NCBI GenBank assembly: GCA_947166165.1
Contig: CAMVDK010000188.1
Location: 1-6,108 of the forward strand
Length of the DNA stretch: 6,108 nucleotides
Source of the DNA: an uncultured Porphyromonadaceae bacterium
Lineage (GTDB): Bacteria; Bacteroidota; Bacteroidia; Bacteroidales; Muribaculaceae
Direction: 5' to 3'
The number at the start of each line of letters is the position of its first letter. The first letter of the stretch is position 1. Shown here one piece after another: positions 1-5,829 of this stretch. The position numbers and the translations under genes were made by a program. Below the pieces are notes generated by a model. It had not been told where the DNA came from, searched no databases, and worked only from the letters and a program-made list of their open reading frames with translations.

Positions 1-1
1 C

Positions 2-634
2 GAGGCAGGCCACGACCTGCGCGTGGTGGAGCTCGACGGCGAGAGCGTCGACTACCTGCGGCTCCACTTCCCGCAGCTCGACGGGCGCATCATCGCCGAC
101 GACTTCCTGCGCCTCGACCTGCACGAATGGTACGGCGACCGACCGTTTACGGTGATTGGCAACTATCCCTACAACATCTCGAGCCAGATTTTCTTCAAAG
201 TGCTGGACTACAAAGACCAGGTGACCTGTTGCTCTGGCATGCTGCAACGCGAGGTGGCACAGCGGTTGGCCGCCGCGCCCGGCACCAAGACGCGAGGCAT
301 CCTCTCGGTGCTGCTCCAGGCGTGGTACGACGTGGAATACCTCTTCACCGTCGACGAGCACGTGTTCAACCCGCCTCCCAAGGTGAAGTCGGGCGTGGTG
401 CGCCTCACGCGCAATACGGTTACTGACCTGGGCTGCGACGAGCGGCTATTCAAGACGGTGGTCAAGACCGGCTTCGGCCAGCGGCGCAAAACGCTGCGCA
501 ACTCGCTGCGCGGCCTGCTGCCCCCGGGCGCGCCGATGCAGGAGGCCATCTTCAACCAGCGCCCCGAGCAGCTCTCGGTCGACGAGTTCATCCAGCTCAC
601 CAACCTCATAGCGCGCCTGCGCCAGCAAATATGA
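2..634 (+). CDS. rsmA: 16S rRNA (adenine(1518)-N6/adenine(1519)-N6)-dimethyltransferase RsmA, 5'-truncated by window edge
   Basis: RsmA (KsgA) transfers four methyl groups from S-adenosylmethionine to two adjacent adenines in the 3'-terminal helix of 16S rRNA, late in small-subunit assembly in the cytoplasm. About 210 codons are visible. The reading frame is open from base 2 and the first ATG/GTG-type codons are internal, so the start lies upstream. Given a usual length near 265-270 residues, roughly the first 60 are missing, including the SAM-binding glycine loop. Visible are the acidic SAM-contact strand VVELD (bases 23-37), an ADDFL motif (near base 95), and the diagnostic catalytic motif NYPYNIS (bases 161-181). 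These are followed by the family blocks FNPPPKVKSGVVRL and GFGQRRKTLRNSL, and the C-terminal helical domain looks complete. Composition is GC-rich with CTG/CTC/GAC-type codons. The gene ends 41 bases before an AT-rich restriction-modification pair. The identification is secure. Confidence 0.97.
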   Translation, partial: EAGHDLRVVELDGESVDYLRLHFPQLDGRIIADDFLRLDLHEWYGDRPFTVIGNYPYNISSQIFFKVLDYKDQVTCCSGMLQREVAQRLAAAPGTKTRGILSVLLQAWYDVEYLFTVDEHVFNPPPKVKSGVVRLTRNTVTDLGCDERLFKTVVKTGFGQRRKTLRNSLRGLLPPGAPMQEAIFNQRPEQLSVDEFIQLTNLIARLRQQI

Positions 635-664
635 TTGATATTTCAAGAACTAATATCTCATAAT
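635..664 (+). promoter_or_regulatory. Possible sigma70-like promoter in front of the restriction endonuclease gene
   Basis: TTGATA (635-640) and CATAAT (659-664) each match the classical -35 and -10 hexamers at five of six positions and are 18 bases apart. Transcription would begin near 671, leaving only about 5 bases before the ATG at 676, an almost leaderless mRNA. The site would give the islet its own promoter at its left edge. Against it, Bacteroidetes normally use a different consensus (TTTG near -33 and TAnnTTTG near -7), which I do not see here, and AT-rich DNA produces such matches by chance. Read-through from rsmA is an alternative. Confidence 0.2.
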
Positions 665-675
665 CATTCCAAGTC

Positions 676-1740
676 ATGGACAATAAGCCAGGATTGTTTG
701 GACAGAAGCACTCAAGTCGGGATTATACCAAAGCCGAGTGTTGGGGAAAGAACCAATTCAACAGTTCGTTCCCTGCATCTCTTGTTGCATATATGTTCTC
801 GAAAGGTATTAAACCTGTGTATTTGTGCACATCGAGCACCAATGCGGTACAGCACAACTATATAGATGCTGAGCAGTTGTTGGGCATCAACCCACTGAGC
901 GACGATGCCTTCTACAACTTCGAAGCCGGCTTCCCACAATACGAGAAATACTATCAAGGAGAACGTGAGAAGATTGATTTGGTGATGATGAACAGGGCAA
1001 CCAGTGCCACCTTAACAGGGTTAGAGGTAAAATTAACTGCATTGCCCGACAACACGACTAAAAAACTTGACGAATCGATGTGGGGTACTGAAATTGTCAT
1101 GCGTCCCCCAACCATTTGCTTCTTGGTGTGCAGCATCTGTGCCAATTACAATACCCCAGCAAAGAAAGAACGGCTGAGGTCTATGTTGCGAGTTGTGCCA
1201 CAAATCAACCATTGGGAAGAAGCGGAAGAAGTGCTATCGCACTACTCCGAGATAGAACATTCGGTTTTGGCAGTTTCGTCTGATATGTGCCGCAAACAAA
1301 AACCTCTGATTATCCAACCCATTTGGAAAACGGAAGGAAATAAGATGAAACTCAAGGACGACTGCTTGGATGTTTTTGTGTGGTCGAATCTGTCCATCAT
1401 ACAAATGTGCTGTGGCGAGGAAAACAACGCAGTGAAAAAAATAAACCGATTCAACCGAACCATCATTTGGATTTACAAGATGCTTCTTGACTACGTGACC
1501 TACGACACGTTTGACTACAAGCGCATAATCCGGTTGCAGTCCTACAATTTAGCCAACGACAAGGCATTTGCTTTGCCTGGAACCAAGTCACACCAATTTT
1601 TGAAATGCAGCGAACTCACACACCCCAGAATCTCGAAAAATGAAATCAAGAATATCATTTTGGGAGGCGGGCAAGACCTATTAAGTCCAGAACGCAGATT
1701 TGACGCTGTTTTAGTAAATAGTCCAGACATTTTTGAATAG
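676..1740 (+). CDS. HindVP-like Type II restriction endonuclease
   Basis: This 354-residue protein resembles the HindVP family of Type II restriction endonucleases, whose founding member cuts the degenerate palindrome GRCGYC. The family signature is near the N-terminus: LFGQKHSSRDYT (residues 7-18) followed by WGKNQFNSSFPASL (23-36). A PD-(D/E)XK-type nuclease centre can be read as D101 in KIDLV and E117-V-K119 in GLEVKLT, spaced as in that superfamily, where these residues bind Mg2+ and position water. A conserved-looking GTEIVMRPPTI block follows at 137-147. No membrane segment or signal peptide is visible, so it is cytoplasmic. The ATG at 676 puts the signature at the expected N-terminal place; upstream the frame is closed by TAA at 661-663, and there is no clear Shine-Dalgarno sequence. 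The matching methyltransferase gene starts 8 bases after the stop. The gene is full length with no frameshift. Family assignment is from memory of the motif pattern; the exact recognition site is inferred. Confidence 0.85.
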   Translation: MDNKPGLFGQKHSSRDYTKAECWGKNQFNSSFPASLVAYMFSKGIKPVYLCTSSTNAVQHNYIDAEQLLGINPLSDDAFYNFEAGFPQYEKYYQGEREKIDLVMMNRATSATLTGLEVKLTALPDNTTKKLDESMWGTEIVMRPPTICFLVCSICANYNTPAKKERLRSMLRVVPQINHWEEAEEVLSHYSEIEHSVLAVSSDMCRKQKPLIIQPIWKTEGNKMKLKDDCLDVFVWSNLSIIQMCCGEENNAVKKINRFNRTIIWIYKMLLDYVTYDTFDYKRIIRLQSYNLANDKAFALPGTKSHQFLKCSELTHPRISKNEIKNIILGGGQDLLSPERRFDAVLVNSPDIFE

Positions 1741-1748
1741 TTTGCAAA

Positions 1749-3131
1749 ATGAGAATTGTTGACCTTTTTTGTGGTTGTGGGGGTCTCAGTCTTGGTTTTC
1801 AAAAGGCTGGTTTTGAAATTGTCGCAGCTTTTGACAACTGGGATGACGCAATTGCTGTATATCGCCAGAATTTCAAGCATCAAGTCTTCAAACAAGACTT
1901 ATCGGACGTTGAAGATTCAATTCAAAAAATAAGGCCATTCACACCCGACATGATTATTGGAGGTCCACCATGCCAGGATTTCTCATCGGCAGGGAAACGC
2001 GACGAGAATCATGGACGAGGCGATTTGACAATTGATTTTGCTGAAATTGTTGCTGCCATCAAGCCCAAATGGTTTGTTATGGAAAATGTGGATCGAATCA
2101 TCAAAACACAAAAGCTGATTGATGCACGAGAGATATTCAAATCATGTGGATATGGTTTAACTCAAGCAATACTAAATGCCAGCCGATGTGGAGTTCCACA
2201 ACGAAGAAAACGCTTTATCCTCATTGGGCATTTAGGTGACACCGACGACTTCTTGTCTTCAGTTATTGAAAAAAGACTGTCTGAAAAAGAAATGACGGTT
2301 GCGGATTATTTTGGCGAGCAAATTGATATAAAATATTACTATCGCCATCCGCGCAGTTACGTTCGACGAGGCATTTTCAGCATTGATGAGCCAAGTCCTA
2401 CAATCAGAGGGGTAAACCGTCCTGTTCCATCCGGATATCAAATTCACAGCAACGACCCTGTCAGTTCTTTAGAGGGTATCCGCCCTTTAACAACGCTGGA
2501 GCGCAGTATGATTCAAACATTCCCAAAGTCTTTCAAATTTTTAGGCACAAAAACGGGAATGGAACAAATGATTGGCAACGCCGTCCCTGTCAATTTGGGA
2601 AAATTTGTAGGTGACGCTATCATGGGCTATCTAGGCGTAAACAACCCCATTGATTTTCAGGAGTTACAAAAGGAATTCCCAAAATCCATTGTAAACCATT
2701 CAAACGACAATCAAAATTGCGATATAAATACAATAGAGAGCAAGCACGTACTCATCAGCTTGGTAACAAACAACAATATTGACATGTTTCTAGATGGTTC
2801 TGCTCGGCTCTATTACACTGGGAAAAAGTTTCCATCTACTGTGGCATTGAATAAGCTTTATTATTTTATGCCCTACGTTAAAAAGAAAGGTATTCGAGAT
2901 ATTTATATAATAACTATAGCTCGTGTTGGTTCAAAACATGAATTACATCCACAAGCAGATGAGAATGACTTAAGGCTTGTCTTTGAGATAAAGCGACTGG
3001 GAGAATTGTTTTCAGATTTTCAGCCAATTCACCTAAAAATATGGAACACATTTACCGATATGACTTTAGGCGAATTAATGGAGCAAATACATGTGACAGC
3101 TCTTACTGATTGTTTAATGCACAAAAAGTAG
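1749..3131 (+). CDS. C5-cytosine-specific DNA methyltransferase with C-terminal extension (cognate of the HindVP-like endonuclease)
   Basis: The enzyme methylates C5 of cytosine in its target using SAM, protecting host DNA from the neighbouring endonuclease. All key motifs are present: motif I DLFCGCGGLSLGF (residues 5-17); motif IV GGPPCQDFS (71-79) with catalytic C75; motif VI ENV (112-114); motif VIII QRRKRFILIG (151-160); motifs IX-X, including QMIGNAVPVNLG (273-284). The target-recognition region lies at about 190-250 and includes the RGVNRPVP block (220-227). The catalytic fold ends near residue 296, a normal length for a small C5 enzyme (about 300). Residues 300-460 are extra: a linker rich in Asn/Asp/Ser (about 312-331), then a compact region from 333 with YYTGKKFP (355-362), LNKLYYFMPYVKKKGIRDIY (367-386) and ENDLRLVFEI (405-414). 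I do not recognise a function for this part. The ATG at 1749 is chosen because motif I begins at residue 5, as usual. No Vsr-type repair nuclease or controller gene is nearby. Confidence 0.96.
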   Translation: MRIVDLFCGCGGLSLGFQKAGFEIVAAFDNWDDAIAVYRQNFKHQVFKQDLSDVEDSIQKIRPFTPDMIIGGPPCQDFSSAGKRDENHGRGDLTIDFAEIVAAIKPKWFVMENVDRIIKTQKLIDAREIFKSCGYGLTQAILNASRCGVPQRRKRFILIGHLGDTDDFLSSVIEKRLSEKEMTVADYFGEQIDIKYYYRHPRSYVRRGIFSIDEPSPTIRGVNRPVPSGYQIHSNDPVSSLEGIRPLTTLERSMIQTFPKSFKFLGTKTGMEQMIGNAVPVNLGKFVGDAIMGYLGVNNPIDFQELQKEFPKSIVNHSNDNQNCDINTIESKHVLISLVTNNNIDMFLDGSARLYYTGKKFPSTVALNKLYYFMPYVKKKGIRDIYIITIARVGSKHELHPQADENDLRLVFEIKRLGELFSDFQPIHLKIWNTFTDMTLGELMEQIHVTALTDCLMHKK

Positions 3132-3161
3132 GACGCATCATTGTTAACACATTGCACATTT

Positions 3162-4559
3162 ATGAAAGAAATCAACGAGGAGAATCTTGCAAGGCTGAGC
3201 GAACTGATTGCGAGCAATGACACCGAGCAGGTGCGGGCGCTTGTGGCCGACATGCACCCGGCCGACATCGCCGAGCTGGTCGACGACCTCGACGCCGACC
3301 AGGCCCTGGCCGTGATGCAGCTGCTCGACGACGAGACAGCGGCCGATGTGCTGGTGGAACTCGACGAGGACGAGCGACACGACCTGCTGGAGAAGATGTC
3401 GAGCGAGGACATCGCCGATGTGCTCGAGCAGATGGACGCCGACGACGCCGTCGACGTCATCCAGGAACTCGACGAGGAAGACCGCGACGAGGTGATCAAG
3501 CACATCGACGACGTGGAGCAGGCCGGCGACATCGTGGACCTGCTGCAGTACGGCGAGGAGACCGCCGGCGGATACATGAGCACCGAGATGATTGTCGTCA
3601 ACGAGAACATGTCGATGCCCGACTGCATCCGCGCCATGCGCGAGCAGGCCGAGGACATGGACGAAATCTACAACATCTACGTCGTTGACGACGACAACCG
3701 CCTGCGCGGCATCTTCCCGCTCAAGACCACCATCACCAACCCCAGTGCCAGCAAAATCAAGCACGTCATGGAGCCCGACCCCCTCTCGGTGCGCGCCGAC
3801 ACACCCATCGACGAGGTGGCGCTCGACTTCGAAAAATACGACCTGGTGGCCATGCCGGTGGTTGATGGCATAGGCCGGCTGCTGGGACGCATCACCGTCG
3901 ACGACATCATCGACCTGGTGCGCGAGCAGAGCGAGCGCGACTACCAGCTGGCTTCGGGTCTGTCGACCGACATCGAGACCGGCGACAGCGTGTGGACGCA
4001 GTTCCGCGCGCGGCTGCCCTGGCTGCTCATCGGCATTGTGGGCGGCATCGCCAACGCACTGATCCTCGACGGCGACAGCAGCGACACCTCCTGGCAGACC
4101 TATCTGCCGGGCATGGCGCTGTTCATCCCCCTGATTGGCGGCACCGGCGGCAACGTGGGCACACAGTCGAGCGCCATCGTCGTGCAGGGCCTGGCCAACG
4201 GCAGCCTCGACCTCAAGCATGCCGGAAAGCACATCATCAAGGAATTCGGCGTGGCCTTGCTCAACGCCACCATCATCGCCGGACTCGTGATGCTCTACAA
4301 CTGGATTTTCCCCACCGACCCCGACGACATGCGCGTGTCGCACCTCACCTCGCTGGCTGTGACCACCTCGCTCTTCGCCGTGGTGCTCTTCGCCTCGGTG
4401 TTCGGCACCTTCGTGCCCATCATGCTCGAGAAACTCAAGATTGACCCGGCCATCGCCACCGGGCCTTTCGTCACCGTGACCAACGACATTGTGGGCATGG
4501 TGATTTACATGGCCATCAGCTCGTGCCTGATTGAGCACTTCCTTGGTGTGACGCTCTGA
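3162..4559 (+). CDS. mgtE: Magnesium transporter MgtE
   Basis: MgtE is an inner-membrane, Mg2+-gated channel that imports Mg2+ and closes when cytosolic Mg2+ is high. The 465 residues show the full architecture: an N-terminal helical superhelix (about 1-130), strongly acidic with repeated units such as VELDEDER and IQELDEEDRDE; two CBS domains (about 138-200 and 201-256); a connecting helix; and a C-terminal pore domain with about five membrane segments (approximately 286-303, 316-345, 363-382, 396-420, 440-462). Pore signatures are GGTGGNVGTQSS (326-337) and ATGPFVTVTND (432-442), where D442 corresponds to the conserved Mg2+-coordinating aspartate of the family. The acidic N-domain and CBS faces would bind regulatory Mg2+. 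The ATG at 3162 is preferred over an in-frame TTG at 3141, because the 7 extra residues lie in spacer sequence and match nothing in the family. The gene is GC-rich, like rsmA. It is 30 bases downstream of the islet and 8 bases before the next gene, so probably co-transcribed with it. Confidence 0.97.
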   Translation: MKEINEENLARLSELIASNDTEQVRALVADMHPADIAELVDDLDADQALAVMQLLDDETAADVLVELDEDERHDLLEKMSSEDIADVLEQMDADDAVDVIQELDEEDRDEVIKHIDDVEQAGDIVDLLQYGEETAGGYMSTEMIVVNENMSMPDCIRAMREQAEDMDEIYNIYVVDDDNRLRGIFPLKTTITNPSASKIKHVMEPDPLSVRADTPIDEVALDFEKYDLVAMPVVDGIGRLLGRITVDDIIDLVREQSERDYQLASGLSTDIETGDSVWTQFRARLPWLLIGIVGGIANALILDGDSSDTSWQTYLPGMALFIPLIGGTGGNVGTQSSAIVVQGLANGSLDLKHAGKHIIKEFGVALLNATIIAGLVMLYNWIFPTDPDDMRVSHLTSLAVTTSLFAVVLFASVFGTFVPIMLEKLKIDPAIATGPFVTVTNDIVGMVIYMAISSCLIEHFLGVTL

Positions 4560-4567
4560 CCCAGATA

Positions 4568-5599
4568 ATGACTGCAAACCCTATCCCCCTTCGCCTCATG
4601 AACCCGCATATATCCCACTCCTCCACGCTGCCGCTCCGGCTCGCCGCCACACTGGCGCTGGTGCTGGCCGCCACCACCGCCTTTTCGGCCTGGGCACGAC
4701 GCACCGAGGCCGACGTGCGCGCCTACATCGAGCGCTACCAAGTGGTGGCACTGGAGCATGAGCTGACTTACCACATCCCCGCCTGCATCACCCTCGCGCA
4801 AGGCCTGCTCGAGAGCGACGCCGGACTGAGCGAGCTCGCCGCCAAGCACAACAACCACTTCGGCATCAAGAGCTTCAACTGGCGTGGCGACCAGGCCTGC
4901 TACGGCGACACCAGCCGCCGCGCGTGCTACCGCGTCTACGGTTCGAGCGAGGACTCGTTCCTCGACCACGCCCGATTCCTGCGCGGCCCGCGCTACAGCT
5001 CGCTCTACAGCCTCGACATTTCCGACTACCGCGCCTGGGCCGAGGGACTGCGCCAGTGCGGCTATGCCGAAGACCGCGCCTATCCGCAGAAGCTCATCTC
5101 CATCATCGAGCGCTACAAGCTCTATGAGCTCAGCACCGCCGCCCCCGCGGCAGAGGGTGCGCCGGCAATGGCCAACGTCGACGACAAGGCCCGCGCCAAG
5201 GCCGTGCAACAAGCCAAACGCGCCGCCGAGAAGGCCGCCAAAGAGGCCGAACGCGAGCGGCTCAAGCAGGAGCGCGAACAGGCCAAGCAGCGCCGGCTCG
5301 AGCAGCAGGAACAAGAAAAACGCAAGCACGAGGCCGAGAAAGCCGAGGCACGCGCCGAGCGTGAGCGGCTGCTGGCTCAGCGCGAGCACGAACGCGAGCA
5401 GGAGCACCTGCGCCAGCAGCAGCAACGCGCGCAAGAGAAGCGCGAGCGCGCCGAGCGCTTCGCACAGCGGCAGGCCGCCGCCGAGCGGCAAAAAGCCGCC
5501 GCCGAAGCCGAGACGCTCACCACCCGCCGGCACCTCGCCCGGCCCGAACAACCCGCCCGGCGACAGGCAGCCCCCGCCGCCAGCGCCGACAACGAATAA
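4568..5599 (+). CDS. Exported glucosaminidase-domain peptidoglycan hydrolase with charged coiled-coil tail
   Basis: This is a predicted endo-beta-N-acetylglucosaminidase of the FlgJ/LytG type, cutting glycan strands of peptidoglycan in the periplasm. It is 343 residues from the ATG at 4568; an ATG at 4598 (residue 11) is an equally good or better start because it gives a more compact signal peptide. The signal has R24, a hydrophobic stretch at 26-40 and a likely cut after SAWA (residue 43). The catalytic domain spans about 46-187 and contains ITLAQGLLESDAGLSELA (74-91) with presumed catalytic E82, NNHFGIK (95-101), YRVYGSSEDSFLDHARFL (121-138) and a closing AEDRAYPQKLISIIERY (167-183). Bacteroidetes homologues often end in LysM repeats. 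Here residues 204-318 are instead an Ala/Glu/Arg/Gln/Lys-rich segment predicted to be a long helix or coiled coil, ending in an Ala/Pro/Arg-rich tail with no membrane anchor. It starts 8 bases after mgtE, suggesting a shared transcript. The domain call is firm; the tail's role is unknown. Confidence 0.9.
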   Translation: MTANPIPLRLMNPHISHSSTLPLRLAATLALVLAATTAFSAWARRTEADVRAYIERYQVVALEHELTYHIPACITLAQGLLESDAGLSELAAKHNNHFGIKSFNWRGDQACYGDTSRRACYRVYGSSEDSFLDHARFLRGPRYSSLYSLDISDYRAWAEGLRQCGYAEDRAYPQKLISIIERYKLYELSTAAPAAEGAPAMANVDDKARAKAVQQAKRAAEKAAKEAERERLKQEREQAKQRRLEQQEQEKRKHEAEKAEARAERERLLAQREHEREQEHLRQQQQRAQEKRERAERFAQRQAAAERQKAAAEAETLTTRRHLARPEQPARRQAAPAASADNE

Positions 5600-5600
5600 C

Positions 5601-5642
5601 CGCGATGCCCCAAACCCAACCATCCCCCAAAAAAGCATCGCG
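5601..5642. other. Inverted repeat just after the hydrolase gene (possible hairpin)
   Basis: CGCGATGC at 5601-5608 is perfectly complementary to GCATCGCG at 5635-5642, giving an 8-bp GC-rich stem around a 26-base C/A-rich loop, starting 2 bases past the hydrolase stop. The right arm is also the first part of the 15-nt repeat unit downstream, so the left arm could pair with any of five copies. No U-run follows the stem, so a classical intrinsic terminator is not supported. It could slow or end transcription before dnaX, or simply be a leftover reversed piece of the repeat. Confidence 0.35.
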
Positions 5643-5812
5643 AAATTGTGAATAATGAACTGCGCATCGCGAAATTGTGAATTGTGTATCGTAACTAATG
5701 AACTGTGCATCGCGAAATTGTGCATCGCGAAATTGTGCATCGCGAAATTGTGCATTGTGAATTGTGAATTGTGCATTGAAAAATTGTGCATTGAAAAATT
5801 GTGCATTGAAAT
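5635..5812. repeat. 15-nt tandem repeat (minisatellite) between the hydrolase gene and dnaX
   Basis: The unit GCATCGCGAAATTGT occurs exactly at 5635-5649, 5664-5678, 5707-5721, 5722-5736 and 5737-5751, the last three head to tail. A second version, GCATTGAAAAATTGT, occurs at 5773-5787 and 5788-5802, with a partial copy from 5803. Between them, 5752-5772 is three 7-nt units of the form G(C/A)ATTGT. A longer duplication is also visible: 5653-5679 and 5696-5722 agree over 27 bases except one (C or T), 43 bases apart. The array is AT-rich in a GC-rich neighbourhood and fills the spacer up to the dnaX ribosome-binding site. Because 15 is divisible by three, the minus strand reads through it as a repeated Met-His-Asn-Phe-Ala peptide. 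I regard that as an artefact rather than a gene. Copy number may vary between strains. No promoter match stands out in it. Confidence 0.93.
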
Positions 5813-5817
5813 AAATT

Positions 5818-5824
5818 AAAAGGA
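5818..5824 (+). promoter_or_regulatory. Shine-Dalgarno-like site for dnaX
   Basis: AAAAGGA lies 5 bases before the dnaX ATG at 5830. It is the clearest ribosome-binding site in the window, since the other genes lack one, and it supports this start codon. Confidence 0.6.
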
Positions 5825-5829
5825 CGAAA

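Larger units (their letters stand above)
635..3131 (+). other. Restriction-modification islet inserted between rsmA and mgtE
   Basis: This stretch carries an endonuclease gene and a methyltransferase gene and is visibly AT-richer than both sides (by eye about 40% GC against 60% or more). Codon use changes as well: TTG/TTA leucine, AAA lysine and AAT asparagine are common here and rare in the neighbours. The change is abrupt just after the rsmA stop codon and again just before the mgtE start codon, and neither neighbour is damaged. I found no integrase, transposase, tRNA or convincing terminal repeat at the edges. The shared hexamer ATCATT at 663-668 and 3136-3141 is too short to count. Seen: the composition shift and gene content. 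Inferred: horizontal acquisition into an rsmA-mgtE intergenic spacer, perhaps by homologous recombination in the conserved flanks. Confidence 0.8.

Noticed and set aside
631..663. ATG overlapping the rsmA stop codon, opening a 10-codon frame ending at TAA 661-663
   Set aside because: It is too short, matches nothing, and is closed before the nuclease start. It does set the upstream limit of the nuclease frame.
635..3140. Absence of GRCGYC sites within the islet, as possible self-avoidance
   Set aside because: A hand scan found none here and five in mgtE and the hydrolase gene, but at about 40% GC only about one site is expected in this length, and rsmA, which is GC-rich, also shows none. Not significant.
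663..3141. Shared hexamer ATCATT at both edges of the islet (663-668 and 3136-3141) as a possible target-site duplication
   Set aside because: Six AT-rich bases are expected by chance, they are not exactly at the composition boundaries, and no terminal inverted repeats or transposase accompany them.
3029..3658. Minus-strand Ser-rich open frame spanning the methyltransferase end and the mgtE start
   Set aside because: It is a shadow of the acidic N-terminal domain of MgtE (antisense of GAC/GAG-rich codons) and crosses the composition boundary of two genes supported on the other strand.
3144..4577. Minus-strand open frame of 477 codons covering the whole of mgtE
   Set aside because: GC-rich GAC/GCC/CTG codon bias on the + strand leaves the antisense frame free of stops. 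The product is His/Val/Asp/Gly-rich with no domain, while the + strand encodes an unmistakable MgtE.
4505..5806. Long minus-strand open frame (433 codons) with an N-terminal Met-His-Asn-Phe-Ala repeat
   Set aside because: Its start lies in the 15-nt minisatellite, which stays open only because the unit length is a multiple of three. The rest is the antisense of the well-supported glucosaminidase gene. The translated product is low-complexity Gly/Leu/Ala with no recognisable domain.
5635..5812. CRISPR array
   Set aside because: Units are 15 nt, mostly head to tail with no unique spacers, and there are no cas genes. This is a simple tandem repeat.
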